From Odontesthes bonariensis (Eukaryota; Chordata; Actinopteri; Atheriniformes; Atherinopsidae): 64,000 bases of DNA. The notes below the pieces were generated by a model. The model was not told the origin of the DNA. It ran no database searches and saw nothing but the letters and a program-made list of their open reading frames with translations. Position numbers and translations under genes: made by a program. This document shows, in pieces, positions 35,271 through 46,089 of the stretch (position 1 is its first letter; each line of letters begins with the position of its first letter). The DNA is taken from NCBI RefSeq assembly GCF_027942865.1, contig NC_134519.1, positions 36,668,941-36,732,940 of the forward strand, read 5' to 3'.

Positions 35271-36830
35271 TGTCACGACTTTACAGATATTCATCTGAAT
35301 TTTGAGACTCATAATCGTCTGTATCATGTTGTGTTATTTTGTGTCTTTATATCGCAAGTCTATGTTATATCTTTAACCTGCATATCTTAACAAGATGTGG
35401 TGTTTTCAGAATCACCGAGACAAATGTTCTATGAGATGGGAGTAATGGAGAAATAAGAGTTTCTTTGTTATATTCAGAAGTCCATTTGACGCTGAACAGA
35501 GCACCTCAAAGAGAAACCCAGGCAGACGTCACCACAGTTCAGGCATATCATTGGCTGAAAGAGTAGTGTAAGCCTACGTCATGCCCCGCCTCCGAGAGTC
35601 AAAACCCGGAGCCCGCAAATGCAGGATCAGTGCGGAGAGTTGATGAGAGTTTCAGCAGATCACAGTTGCTCAGAGAGAGTTGATTCGTTCTTCAGTTGTT
35701 CAGGTTTTCAGAGAGTTGGAGATGACTTGAGAAGAGAAGAGGAGCTCACCAGAGTTTTGGGAGTTTCCCAAAGTCTCAGGAGAGAGCGGAAAGACGAGAG
35801 GATGAAGCCCTCCATAACCAAGGGAGGCCCCGGAGACGAGAAAGAAAGACCCGAACAAAGATAAGAACAGAATGAAGTTTTCCTACCCAGAAAGCCAACT
35901 CAAGCAACCCTTTTATTAATCTTCTGTGAACTTAAGTTCACTTCATCAGAAGGAATCAGCAACGGACCAACTCTGACACTCGGACGAGTTTAATCATACT
36001 GCACAGTGAAGTCAACACCAGCGTTCCCGTCCAGGCAGCTGCTGAGAAGTCCGCTAAAGTCAGCCACCACAACAAGGAAGGCCCAGAGAGCGGAACCGAG
36101 AGAAATCCCCTCGGACCCCGCGTGGCCACCACCTGCCGTGTTCCGAGCTGACTAAACAGAACTTCAGTACAGTAAGACCGACCCGTTTTCACCTTAAAGT
36201 GGGTTTGATGGATGTCTCGAGGCTTTCACAGAATGATAAATTAATCCAAAATGTCAGTATTTAGCGTCAAATAGTCAGCCAACCTGAACTATTTGAATCC
36301 AGTATCCCTCCATTCCCTTATTTTATTTTCCATGCACTAAGTGTTTTATATAATCACCCATATTCAATGCACCTCCTGTTTGTTTAAGGTTCATGTCTTT
36401 GGTCATATCATTTTAATAAATAGTTCATATATCTATATATATGTTATAATCACAGATTGTGTCGAATGCTTTCTTTACGTAATGTCTGTCCAACCAAACG
36501 AGAACTTTCACGAAAGTAGCGAGATATGAGACTGAATATTAATTGAATATTAATTTAACATACCAGGATCATAAGATCTTAACAGTTTTCCTCCCTGGAC
36601 TGTAACTTAAAGCAAGTTAAAACAACATAGAGGTGGTACCCCGTATTATTGAGATAAATAATAATTCATAAGTGCATAAACGCTACATTTTTGGTGCCCT
36701 ACATCCGAGGTTTAAGGTTTATTGAGACTGTGAGAACATCTTATAAATCCTTATATTTAATACATATATAAATGCCCAATAACGCTACAAGAAGTATCAA
36801 ATTTACTGAGTTCTCACTGACCTATAAGAA
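35271..36830 (+). mobile_element. Possible LTR and leader of a retroelement
   Basis: A long non-coding block that begins TGTCACGAC and contains a GC-rich promoter-like stretch near 35570-35640 (TACGTCATGCCCCGCC) and AATAAA signals near 36412 and 36650. It ends AACGCTACA at 36686, then TTTTTGGTGCCCTACATCC, which resembles a primer-binding site starting TGG. No target duplication, matching LTR or gag/pol frame is seen. Could equally be host sequence. Confidence 0.25.
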
Positions 36831-36984
36831 ATTCCACTCAAAGTAAATGAGGTTCTTCAGTAGAGTTGAAACACGGGGGCTGACAGTGACTGCCTTCTTC
36901 TGTACGACTTTCCCTGTCTTCTTGGAGATGATCTTGCCCAGGGTAGCTTTGGTCCTTCTCTCTGGGTTTATGCCAATAAAACGT
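36822..36984 (-). pseudogene. Orphan terminal-exon-like ORF
   Basis: Minus strand: a T-rich tract and TAG acceptor at 36985, then 53 open codons (GINPERRTKATLGK, KKAVTVSPRVSTLLKNLI, FEWNFL) and a stop. Basic, no domain I can name. It lies downstream of, and in the same orientation as, the C2H2/SAM pseudogene, so it could be a C-terminal exon of it or of a transposon gene. Neither is shown. Confidence 0.35.
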
Positions 36985-37090
36985 CTAAAAAAAAAACCCA
37001 AAAAACAGCAGTGTGAGTTTAGCATTTGGATAGAAATGAAAGATTGGTATTTGAAAACAAATGATGAATTCAGTATTCAAATAGTATTCT

Positions 37091-37576
37091 CCGTCGCTTG
37101 CGTGCGTCGGCCAACATTCCTATCTATCTATCCGTCGAGGAGACGGAGACTCGCGGAGACCGCAAGGGTTGTGATTGGTCGGCTAACAACATCATTTCCG
37201 GAATCACTTTTCCAGTTTAGCTCCTTCCTCTCAGAACAACAACACCGCCACTTTTGAAAGAGTTTACTGTGTGCCGGTCAACATTTGGTCAAAATTATTT
37301 ACATTTCAACATCAATAAGCTCCAACTCCAACAACAGTCTTTCTCTCTCGGTCGCCATCGTTCACTGTGAGGAGTGGAACGGAGCCGGAAGGTGAACAAT
37401 CAATCAACCACTTTCACCATAGACGTCGCCAGATTGGGTCGTCTAACGTAGCGCCGCCTACTGATCGGGAGGTGAACTGCCTTGCGTATCCGACAGCCCG
37501 ACGGAGAACTTCGAAAGGATTAATAGCCTCTCGGAGTCGGATTGGCCGATAGCTACGGAGCAGCAAACCGAGGCCT
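37091..37576 (-). mobile_element. Harbinger-like MITE, truncated copy
   Basis: Inverse-orientation relative of 45551-46082: shared blocks include CGACGCACGCAAGC, ATTGGTCGGCTAACAACATC and the ATGGCGACCGAGAG start codon region. The right end AGGCCT is followed by TAA; the other end is cut short. It is non-coding apart from about 20 codons of a transposase start. Confidence 0.75.
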
Positions 37577-37650
37577 TAAACGCTCTTTCCTACTTGAAAT
37601 TTAAAATCAAGAATAATTTCAATTTTAAAAATAACAATAATTCTAAGGGG

Positions 37651-37911
37651 CTGCACAGTTGTGTGGTGGTTAGCACCCCCGCCTCACATGAAGTGGGTGT
37701 GAATGACCAAAAAAATGCATTTTAGGAGTGAGACCCTATTGAGTGCAAGTTGGCATGGTTGTCTCTCATTCGTCTCTGTGTGGCTCTGTGATGGACTGGT
37801 GACCTGCCCAGGGTGTACCAGCCCCTCATCCAATGACAGCTGGGATAAGCTCCAGCCCCCCCTGCGACCCTGAATTGGATTGTTGGTATAGAAGATGGAT
37901 GGATGGACTGA
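37651..37911 (+). mobile_element. SINE-like repeat, internally deleted copy
   Basis: Head GGGGCTGCACAGTTGTGTGG with an A-box-like TGGTTAGCACC, body CTGTGATGGACTGGTGACCT and tail GATGGATGGATGG. The B box and the middle are deleted relative to 50328-50706. Confidence 0.7.
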
Positions 37912-39311
37912 TTTTCTATAACTGACAATCCAAAGACACAACAATTTAGAATGAAATAATAATTTACCATCTATGTGTTAAATGATCTATCTGTGAGAAG
38001 AACCCAGTTTAGCCAATGAGAACACATGCTGGCAAGGAATGTAAATTCCACAGACAGAACCAGGCCAAGATTTGAAGAAGAAACTGTCAAGTTGTGACGG
38101 GACAGCGATAACTTCTACTCCACCATACAGCCCCAAAATGTGTCACGTCTTAATTATCTTTTTTGAAAAATCATTATTAGTTGGATGAAATACAGTCAAC
38201 CAGATGAGCTCATCTGGTGTGCATGTTCAGTATTCTGCAAAAGTCATGGGCCATATTCAGATTACTTTTTGTAGCAAAGTTCACCATTCTTATTTATTTA
38301 TCACATTTTATCAAAATGTTAAAAAATCTTCAGGATAACTACGAATCTGATGGTGGCCAATGACTTTTGAATTTTTTAAAAAGTTAATTTACTGCACACA
38401 TACCAAGCAGTACTAGACAAGGTGTCGATGGCAGAGTGAGGGTCCTCTCAACATCAGCAACTGTAGCAGATGGCTGTAAAGAGCAAACAATTAAAAAAAA
38501 GGTGAAAACAATTGTAATGAATATGAATAAAAAGTATGAAAAAACTAACATCTGCAGGAAGAATGAGCCCATCTGTGCTCTCTTTGAAGTGGGCCATCAG
38601 TAGCTGGACAACATGGAGGGCCATCTCTGTATCTTCACCCTGGGAGAGAACATCTTGGACATCTTTGTTTGTGGGTTTGCTCCGGAAGTATTCTAAGATT
38701 ACTCTCCCACATTCCACCATGGCAAGCTCAATAGACGCAGTACATCAGGATCTGTAAGAAGCTGAAAATGAGCATAGAAGCTCTTCTGATGGAAAAGGTA
38801 AGGCCAGCGGCGTCTGAGATCCACAACAGAAGGAGATGGAACTGCATTTATATGGCGACGCTGCAGATAGAAAGTGGTTTCCATAAGACCACTGACTTCT
38901 GCTTTTTCAACCCCGACTGCACCTTCTTGTGCATAGATCTCCTCCAGCCTTTGGCGTTTTTCTTCAACAGTATCATGAGTCTCTTCTGGTGGTAGTTCTG
39001 GTTGAAATCTTGTACATCCATATGAGTCAGTAGACCCCCTCTTGCGCTCAGAGCTGAACCTAGAGGACCTTGAAGCACGGTGGCGTTCAAAGCTACTGTC
39101 ACGATTTCAAAATCAAATCAAATCAAATCAAATTTATTTGTATAGCACATTTCATGTACAAACAGTTCAAAGTGCTTTACATAAAATAAAAGCATTGCAG
39201 CAGGGAGTGGAAGAAGCATTAAAAATACATAAAAGAATACAAAGAGAAACAAATAAAATCATTTAAATGAATTTAAAAACAGGCAACAGTCTAGATAAGT
39301 TAAAAGATATT

Positions 39312-42200
39312 TCATGCATAGACACATGAGAACAGAAATGTCTTTAACCTGGATTTAAAAATGTCTACATTTGGTGAAAGTTTAATCTCCACTGGCAGTT
39401 TGTTCCACTTATTTGCAGCAGAACAGCTAAATGCTGCTTCTCCATGTTTAGTCTGGACTCTGGACTGGACCAGCTGACCTGAGTCCTTGGCTCTAAGAGC
39501 TCTGCTGGCTTTATATTCTCTGAACATATCACAGATGTATTTTGGGCCTAAACCGTTCTGGGATTTGTAAACCATCAGCAGGCTTTTAAAATCTATTCTG
39601 TGACTGACTGGAAGCCAGAGTAAAGATTTTAAAGCTGCTGTGATGTGTTCAGATCTCTTAGTCCGGGTTAAAACTCCAGCAGCAGCGTTCTGGATGAGCT
39701 GCAGATGTTTAATGCTCTTTGTGGGAAGTCCAGTTAAAAGAGCATTACAGTAATGGAGTCTACTGGAGATGAATGCATGGAGGAGTTTCTCCTGGTCTTT
39801 TTGGGAGAGGAAACCTTTAATTCTGTTGATGTTTCTGAGATGGTAAAAAGCTGCCTTGGTGACAGCTTTGATGTGGCTGCTGAAAGTCAGATCTGAGTCT
39901 ATCAACACTCCGAGGTTACCAACTTGGTCAGTGATTGTAAGGGCCCGATTCTCAAGATATTTACCAACGCTGACCCTCTTCTCTTTGCTACCAAACAGAA
40001 TGATCTCAGTTTTGTCTTCATTTAATTGTAGAAAATTCTCTCTCATCCAGGTGTTTACTTCCTCCAGACACTGACACAGTACGTCAGCTGGGCTGCAGTC
40101 GTCCGGTGACAGAGACACATAAAGTTGTGTATCATCTGCATAACTGTGATAATTGCTGTTAAAATTCTGCAATATCTGACCCAAAGGGAGCATATACAAG
40201 TTAAACAGAAGAGGTCCAAGAATTGACCCCTGGGGGACTCCACAACTCATGGCCATTCGCTCAGATTCATAGCTGCCAATTGTAACAAAATAACTCCGGC
40301 CTTCTAAGTAGGACCTGAACCAGTTAAGGACCGCTCCAGAAAGTCCAAACCAGTTTTCCAGCCTGTGCAACAGGATTCTGTGATCTACAGTATGAAACGC
40401 AGCGCTGAGGTCCAACAGAACCAGGACTGAAACATTACCAGAATCAGTATTCAACCTGATGTCGTTTAACACTTTGACCAGAGCTGTTTCAGTGCTGTGA
40501 TGAAGTCTGAAGCCTGATTGAAAGTTATCAAGACTTCCACTTTCATTCAGAAAGTCGTTGAGCTGGTTAAATACAACTTTCTCAATAATCTTGGATATAA
40601 AAGAGAGATTAGAGACAGGTCTGTAGTTGTTCATCATAGAGGCGTCTAGAGTTCTCTTCTTTAGGAGTGGCTTAATGGCAGCTGTCTTTAGTGACTTGGG
40701 AAAAATGCCTGATGCCAGTGAGCTGTTAACTATTCGTAGGAGATCACTTTCTACTGAGGTAAAAACAGTTTTTAAAAAGTCAGATGGTATTATGTCCAGA
40801 GAACAAGTTGTTGATTTCAGATGCCGAACTGTTTCCTCTAGGATTTTTAAATTAACAATATTAAATTGTGACATAACGTCAGAGTTATTTCTAGGTTTTA
40901 GACACAGATTAGTTTTCTTGTTTGTCTGTGTTGCGTTAATGTTTTGTCTAATTGTTTTGATTTTTTTGCTAAAAAAGTCAGCAAATTCGTTGCATTTCTC
41001 AGTGGAGAGGAGGTCTGGGTTTGACTGTTTTTTCAACCATAGCAAACAGAGTTTGAGAATTGTTGACATTCTTATTAATCATTTCAGATAAATGCAGCTG
41101 TCTGGCCTTGCACAGCTCATTGTTATAACTACGCAGGCTTTGTTTGTACAGCTCATAGTGAATCTGAAGCTTTGTTTTCCTCCATTTACGTTCAGCTTTC
41201 CTGCATTTCTTTTCAGGTTTTTGACCGTAGTGGTGTTTCTCCATGGAGTTTTCTGTTTGATCAAGGTGCTCTTGATTCTTATCGGTGCTACAGCTTCCAT
41301 TACATTCAAAATTTTCAAGTTAAAATGATCCAGCATTCCTTCAACAGACTCTGCGCTCATTGTTGGTAACATAGCTATGGCCTCCCTAAACTGAGCACTT
41401 GTTTTCTCATTAATGTTCCTCTTCTTAACTGAGAAGCTGGTTGTTTGAACATTCTGAGTAATATGTAAATCAAATAAAATACAAAAATGGTCAGACAAGG
41501 CCAAATCAATAACCACAACAGAAGAAATATCAACACCTTTAGAAATGAGCAGGTCCAGAATGTGACCTCGAAGGTGGGTAGGTTCTGTTACATGCTGCCA
41601 CAAACCAAACATGTCCAGCACAGAAGAAAATTCTTTGGCAGTACCATCCGTCATATTATCCATGTGAATGTTAAAATCCCCGGTCAAGATAAAATGGTTA
41701 AAATCAGTCGAAATAACAGACAATAATTCAGAAAAATCATCAATAAAACTTGCACAGTATCCTGGAGATCTGTAAATGATTAAGAACAGAATTTTAGGAA
41801 CACCCTTTAAAATAAAACTCAGATATTCAAAAGAAGTGAATACCCCAAATGAGATATCTTTACACTGGAATGTATCTTTAAATAAGGCCGCCTCCCCCAC
41901 CTTTCCTCCCATTTCGGCATTTATCCATAAAACTAAAGTTTGGGGGGGCTGCTTCATTAAGAACAGTAGCACTTGTGCTCTCTGTTAACCATGTTTCTGT
42001 CAGAAAAAGAAAATCTAAATTGTGTGAAATTATGAAGTCATTAACTAACAGTGACTTATTGGACAGAGATCTAATATTAAGTAAGGCTAGCTTTGTGGAG
42101 TTTACACTGGTCTCTGTTGTATTCTGAGTTGTACGTGGTACCGTTAACAGATTAGATTCACCCAGCAGGTTGACTGTTTTCGATTCCTTCTTTTACTAAC
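39312..42200 (-). pseudogene. L2 LINE ORF2: endonuclease and reverse transcriptase, frameshifted
   Basis: The APE-type endonuclease begins near 42120 (LALLNIRSLSNKSLLVNDFI, LFLTETWL), shifts frame in a homopolymer near 41900-41950, continues at 41972-41079 (ILTGDFNIHMD, ALSDHFCILFDL) and shifts again near 41070. The 585-codon frame 41069-39312 holds the reverse transcriptase: NNYRPVSNLSFISK, LDLSAAF, CGVPQGSILGPLLF and the catalytic YADDTQLYVS. Motif A reads AAFHTVDH here, against AAFDTVDH in the copy at 1955-4545. At least two frameshifts make it non-functional. Confidence 0.88.
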
Positions 42201-42310
42201 TAATACAGGAATCCTATTGGGTCCCAGCTTGTTCTCAGAACAGCTGTCAGTAGTCGGACTTCTATAGCAGGGACCCTGAACGCATCATGGTATCTTTGTT
42301 TTTAACTGTG

Positions 42311-43699
42311 CTATCTTTGTTCTGAACTCTGGATTTTCTGCTGCTCCTTGAACATCCTGCACATCTCCTTGTGTCCTGATGATGTAAGGGGCACCACCAT
42401 CAACCGTTTCTCGGTTGATGGTGGTCGCTGGATTCCTGGCTGGGATAGAGACATCCTTTTGAGACCTTGGGTGATGTGGAGTAAAGGCTCTGGTGAGGGG
42501 GGAGGGCTGGGGGTTGTTTGCCTCGCTGCTGTGTCCTTCAGTCTAATCTGTACAGTCATGTTTGGGTTTGCCGTCCCAACAGCATGACGTAAGTGTGCAC
42601 CAAGTAATCTGCATCCAGTTCGATTGGGATGCATGCCATCAGCTCTGAAACGCTCCTTACAGTTCCAAAAGATATTAAAGTTATCAATGAACTTAATCCC
42701 ATGGGCGGTGCATGCATTTGACAACCATGTGTTCAGGCCAAGAAGTCTGCTGAAAAGTTCAATTCCTTTACCCACAGTAGGAATGGGGCCAGAAATGGAG
42801 ACCAGGTGTGCTCCATAGTGACACAGTCTCTCCAACAGCAGAGAAAAATCCTTCTTCAGGATCTCAGAGCCAGTCTTCCTTCTCAGAATATCAAAAGACC
42901 CTGTGTGGACAATGATCCTCGTGCCATCTGGATGAGTAGACAGAATGGTCGGCAAAATATCTATCAGTTCCCTGACTGATGTATCAGAAAAAGTTATATT
43001 TTCCGTCTTTGCCATTCTGACATGCTGTGTTATAGAATCCCCGATTAGAATGGTGTCTATTCCTTTTTGTGTAGAGGTGTCGATCACTTCTGTAGTCCTC
43101 ACCTTGGTTGTGGGATTTGGGCTTCTCCTGATGATCTGGTTAGCCCTTGGCTGAGGTTTGGGGCCATTTCTCTTGTTTGTCTTCATGTTTGGGTTACATT
43201 CATCATCACACACTCTATTTTGAGTCAACGGATCGTATCTATTATGCAATAGAACTTCAGGTGGTGGAGTGAGTGCTGGAGGTTTAGTTTTGGTGCTGGA
43301 TTTACCTCTGCGACGGACAACATGAGACCAGATCCTGGCTGGGGTTGATGATTTGGGTTTGGCACCAACACTGTTCCAGTGGGAGATGTCAGTCGGACCG
43401 TCCGGTTTGGGAGCTTCACCAGATATTCCAGTGTCATTTGGACAGATCCAGGGAAGTGTGTCAGCCAGGGCTGCAGTGTGAGATTCCACATCAGCTGTGA
43501 TCCCGTGTAGAAAGATCTGAGTTAGTCCTTTGGCACATGAAGGCTCCACAGCCTGCACAGGAGCTATAATAGAGTCAATAAATTCCTCGTTGTTACGAAT
43601 GTCTTGCAGTGTTTCAATCCTCTTCTCGAGCTGTGTTATCCTCACAGAGAGTAGCTCACACTGTGTGCAGCTCACTGATACTGCAGGGTTAGGAGACAC
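42311..43699 (-). CDS. L2 LINE ORF1 protein with SGNH-hydrolase-like domain
   Basis: A complete 462-residue frame from ATG at 43699. The N-terminus has a short coiled-coil-like stretch (LLSVRITQLEKRIETLQ), then a Pro/basic linker. The C-terminal half resembles an SGNH-type esterase: block I DTILIGDSITQHV, a TRIIVHTGSFDI stretch, and block V RADGMHPNRTGCRLLG with the Asp-x-x-His pair. ORF1 esterase domains are known in CR1/L2-clade LINEs; their role in retrotransposition is not settled. This frame has no stop, unlike ORF2. Confidence 0.85.
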   Translation of the reverse strand: MSPNPAVSVSCTQCELLSVRITQLEKRIETLQDIRNNEEFIDSIIAPVQAVEPSCAKGLTQIFLHGITADVESHTAALADTLPWICPNDTGISGEAPKPDGPTDISHWNSVGAKPKSSTPARIWSHVVRRRGKSSTKTKPPALTPPPEVLLHNRYDPLTQNRVCDDECNPNMKTNKRNGPKPQPRANQIIRRSPNPTTKVRTTEVIDTSTQKGIDTILIGDSITQHVRMAKTENITFSDTSVRELIDILPTILSTHPDGTRIIVHTGSFDILRRKTGSEILKKDFSLLLERLCHYGAHLVSISGPIPTVGKGIELFSRLLGLNTWLSNACTAHGIKFIDNFNIFWNCKERFRADGMHPNRTGCRLLGAHLRHAVGTANPNMTVQIRLKDTAARQTTPSPPPSPEPLLHITQGLKRMSLSQPGIQRPPSTEKRLMVVPLTSSGHKEMCRMFKEQQKIQSSEQR

Positions 43700-45550
43700 T
43701 GTTCTGTCCGATTCTCTTTGTAAACAGGAGGGCTAATACCGTTTACAAATATACAATTAAAAGAAAAAGAATAAAAGAATAAAATTATATCCAAGACTTG
43801 TGGAAAGAAGTAGAATGATTTAAAAGTGAATAAAGCAATAAGCAGCAGGAGGAAGCAGGAGGAAGCAGAGACACGTCTGCACTCTTCAGAAGCAGGAAGT
43901 TATACTGAGAGTATTGAGATTTAAATTCTCAATACGAGTCTTGACTTGAATAAGAAGTGAAGTGTAACCCCACGCCATCAGTGAGCCATCTGCAAAGACA
44001 TCTGCTAAAGTCTGGGGGTACTGCCTTACAATACTTTGACAAACTGTGAGACACTAGGGTCGTGTGGGGTTTGCCTCATATTTCCTCATCTCATCTGCGA
44101 GAACTCTAACCATCTGACGTCGATCTGCAGGGTTGGCAATGGCTGAACAGATCCGCAGGGGCATTCTGTCCCATGGAACTTGGAATGTTTCTGGCCATGC
44201 TTGGGATATGTGGAATGGAGAACTTCTGTTGCTTTTACTGCTGCTGTCTGACAGATCAGACAGAAGCTGATGGCGGGTGTGATGGACTTGACAGTGGTGA
44301 ACTAGAATCGAGCGGTGATGAGCTAGACAGTGGTATGAAGCTTGGAGAAACTTGAAGATCGAGAGTAACCATCTCTGTCTCTTAAACCAAAAGTAGCAAA
44401 AAAGGTTATGATTGCCATAACATTTTGACTTCTAACACTTAACACAGCTCAAATATATTACTGTACCCTATCATGTGGCTGGTACAAATTTTAAACAGAA
44501 AAATGACCTGTTTTAAATGCATCCAACAGCTTCCGGTGCTGAATAACAGGCAGTAGGTCTGCAATGTCCTCCTGCTGCACATATTTCAAGTCTTCTTTTG
44601 ATTCTAAGCCACAATCCTAGAGCTTTGACTTGAACAACAAGTTGTTCTTTCCATTAGTACCATCTCAAACATCTTGACACACGTCATTAGATGGAACACG
44701 AGAGTGATTGTACTGCTCTCTCACCGACTCACAATCATAGAGAGATTTAATAGTCTGCTTGGTATATACTGAGCAAAACATTGTCATTTTTACCCAGGCA
44801 AATGGGCACAGGCTCAACATAATCAAAATCATTTTTGAACACAGTTTTCCATCTTTGATCTGCTTTCAGTGTGGTAGTATTGCAAGCCTTCAAGAAACCT
44901 TCTGTTTTCAGAACATCAATTGCTGTGTTTATGTCTGCGTCAGACTCCGAGTGCAACCATTTTTTCTTTGAGTTTAAACAGCATGTGTGACTGACTGATA
45001 TCATGTATTTCTTGAAAACCTTCAAGAATTTGTTGAATTACAGTAGTTGGAAGCAGCAACTTAGCTTGCAGTTAAAGGTAAAACAGAGCTACAATTTTTA
45101 AAAACTGTGTTTCATCTACATTTTCTGGGTACACATCAGACTGCTCTCCAAGTACATCTTTTGGAGCATTTAGGTCAGTATCAGACAGTCGATCTGTTTG
45201 GGCACTCCCATGAAATGCTCCTTGTTGTACAGCTTAGACCCGTACAACAGAGTCAACCAGACCATCTTCAGAACTGTGTCTGTGTTTTCTAGAAATATGA
45301 GAAGAGAATGAAGACAACACTCGAAATGGCTTGTCACACTGTTTAAAATGGCATGAGACAGTTTTGCACTCTTTAATGTGTATTTTAAGATGAGAAATTC
45401 TCACAAGTGGCACTGCACATGTCAACGATACGTGTTCAGTTGCACCTGTAATAGGTTGGAAAATGCTATATTTTGTTTTTGATGTAAACTGGCACACTCC
45501 CTCATGCGCTCATGCGCAGCTCAGAAATAAACGAGCACGAGCAACGCTAA

Positions 45551-46082
45551 AGGCCTCAGTATGCTTCTCTGTCGCTATCCCTCAAGCAGTCTCCGTAGTC
45601 CATCCTTTCGTCAGGATGTCGGATACGCAAGGCAGTTCACCTCCCGATCAGTAGGCGGCGCTACGCTAGACGACCCAATCTGGCGACGTCTATGGTGAAA
45701 GTGGTTGATTGATTGTTCACCTTCCGGCTCCGTTCCACTCCTCACAGTGAACGATGGCGACCGAGAGAGAAAGACTGTTGTTGGAGTTGGAGCTTATTGA
45801 TTTTGAAATGCAAATAATTTTGACCAAATGTTGACCGGCACACAGTAAACTCTTTCAGAAATGGCGGTGTTGTTGTTCTGAGAGGAAGGAGCTAAACCGG
45901 AAAAGTGATTCCGGAAATGATGTTGTTAGCCGACCAATCACAACCCTTGCAGTCTCCGCGAGTCTCCGTCTCCTCGACGGATATATAGGAATGTTGGCCG
46001 ACGCACGCAAGCAATGGAGAGCGTCTCCAGGAGGGTCTCCGTAGACGGAGAGGGCTCTCCGTAAGCGACCATAAATCAGCCT
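45551..46082 (+). mobile_element. Harbinger-like MITE retaining a transposase start
   Basis: A 532-bp element flanked by TAA (45548-45550, 46083-46085), beginning AGGCCTCAGTATGCTTC and ending CATAAATCAGCCT. At 45753 ATG opens a short frame (MATERERLLLELELIDF, then stop at 28 codons) like the N-terminus of fish Harbinger transposases. Its partner at 37091-37576 lies in the opposite orientation. Confidence 0.75.
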
Positions 46083-46089
46083 TAACTCT

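Larger units (their letters stand above)
39113..43924 (-). mobile_element. L2/Maui-like LINE, nearly full length
   Basis: A ~4.8-kb non-LTR retrotransposon inserted in the C2H2/SAM pseudogene. ORF1 is at 42311-43699, ORF2 runs from about 42200 to 39312, and the 3' tail (TTTGA repeats, ATAGCACATTT on the plus strand) is at 39113-39150. Flanks 43925-43933 and 39104-39112 are similar (ATTGAGAAT versus TTTTGAAAT read on the minus strand), a likely decayed target duplication. ORF2 carries frameshifts, so this copy is inactive, but its coding parts are otherwise well kept. Confidence 0.88.
38400..45497 (-). pseudogene. C2H2 / SAM-domain teleost gene family member, dead and split by an L2 LINE
   Basis: Minus-strand pieces in order. 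45497-45234: a zinc finger of form C-x4-C-x12-H-x4-H (CHFKQCDKPFRV, SSHISRKH). About 45190-44510: a helical stretch (AKLLLPTTVIQQILEGFQEI) and SAM-like SKEDLKYVQQEDIADLLPVI. 44215-43925: WPETFQVPWDRMP and TRIEN. 39108-38699: DSYGCTRFQPELPPEETHD and RRRWPYLFHQKSFYAHF. 38735-38530: MVECGRVILEYFRSKPTNKD. 38475-38400: VERTLTLPSTPCLVLLG with GT-AG sites. The layout matches a multi-copy fish family often auto-named SAMD3-like; its function is unknown. At least four in-frame stops and a frameshift near 38750 show it is dead. Confidence 0.65.

Noticed and set aside
40627..41091. 154-codon plus-strand frame, and a similar one at 4001-4303
   Set aside because: Antisense shadow of L2 reverse transcriptase, which explains why it appears in both copies.
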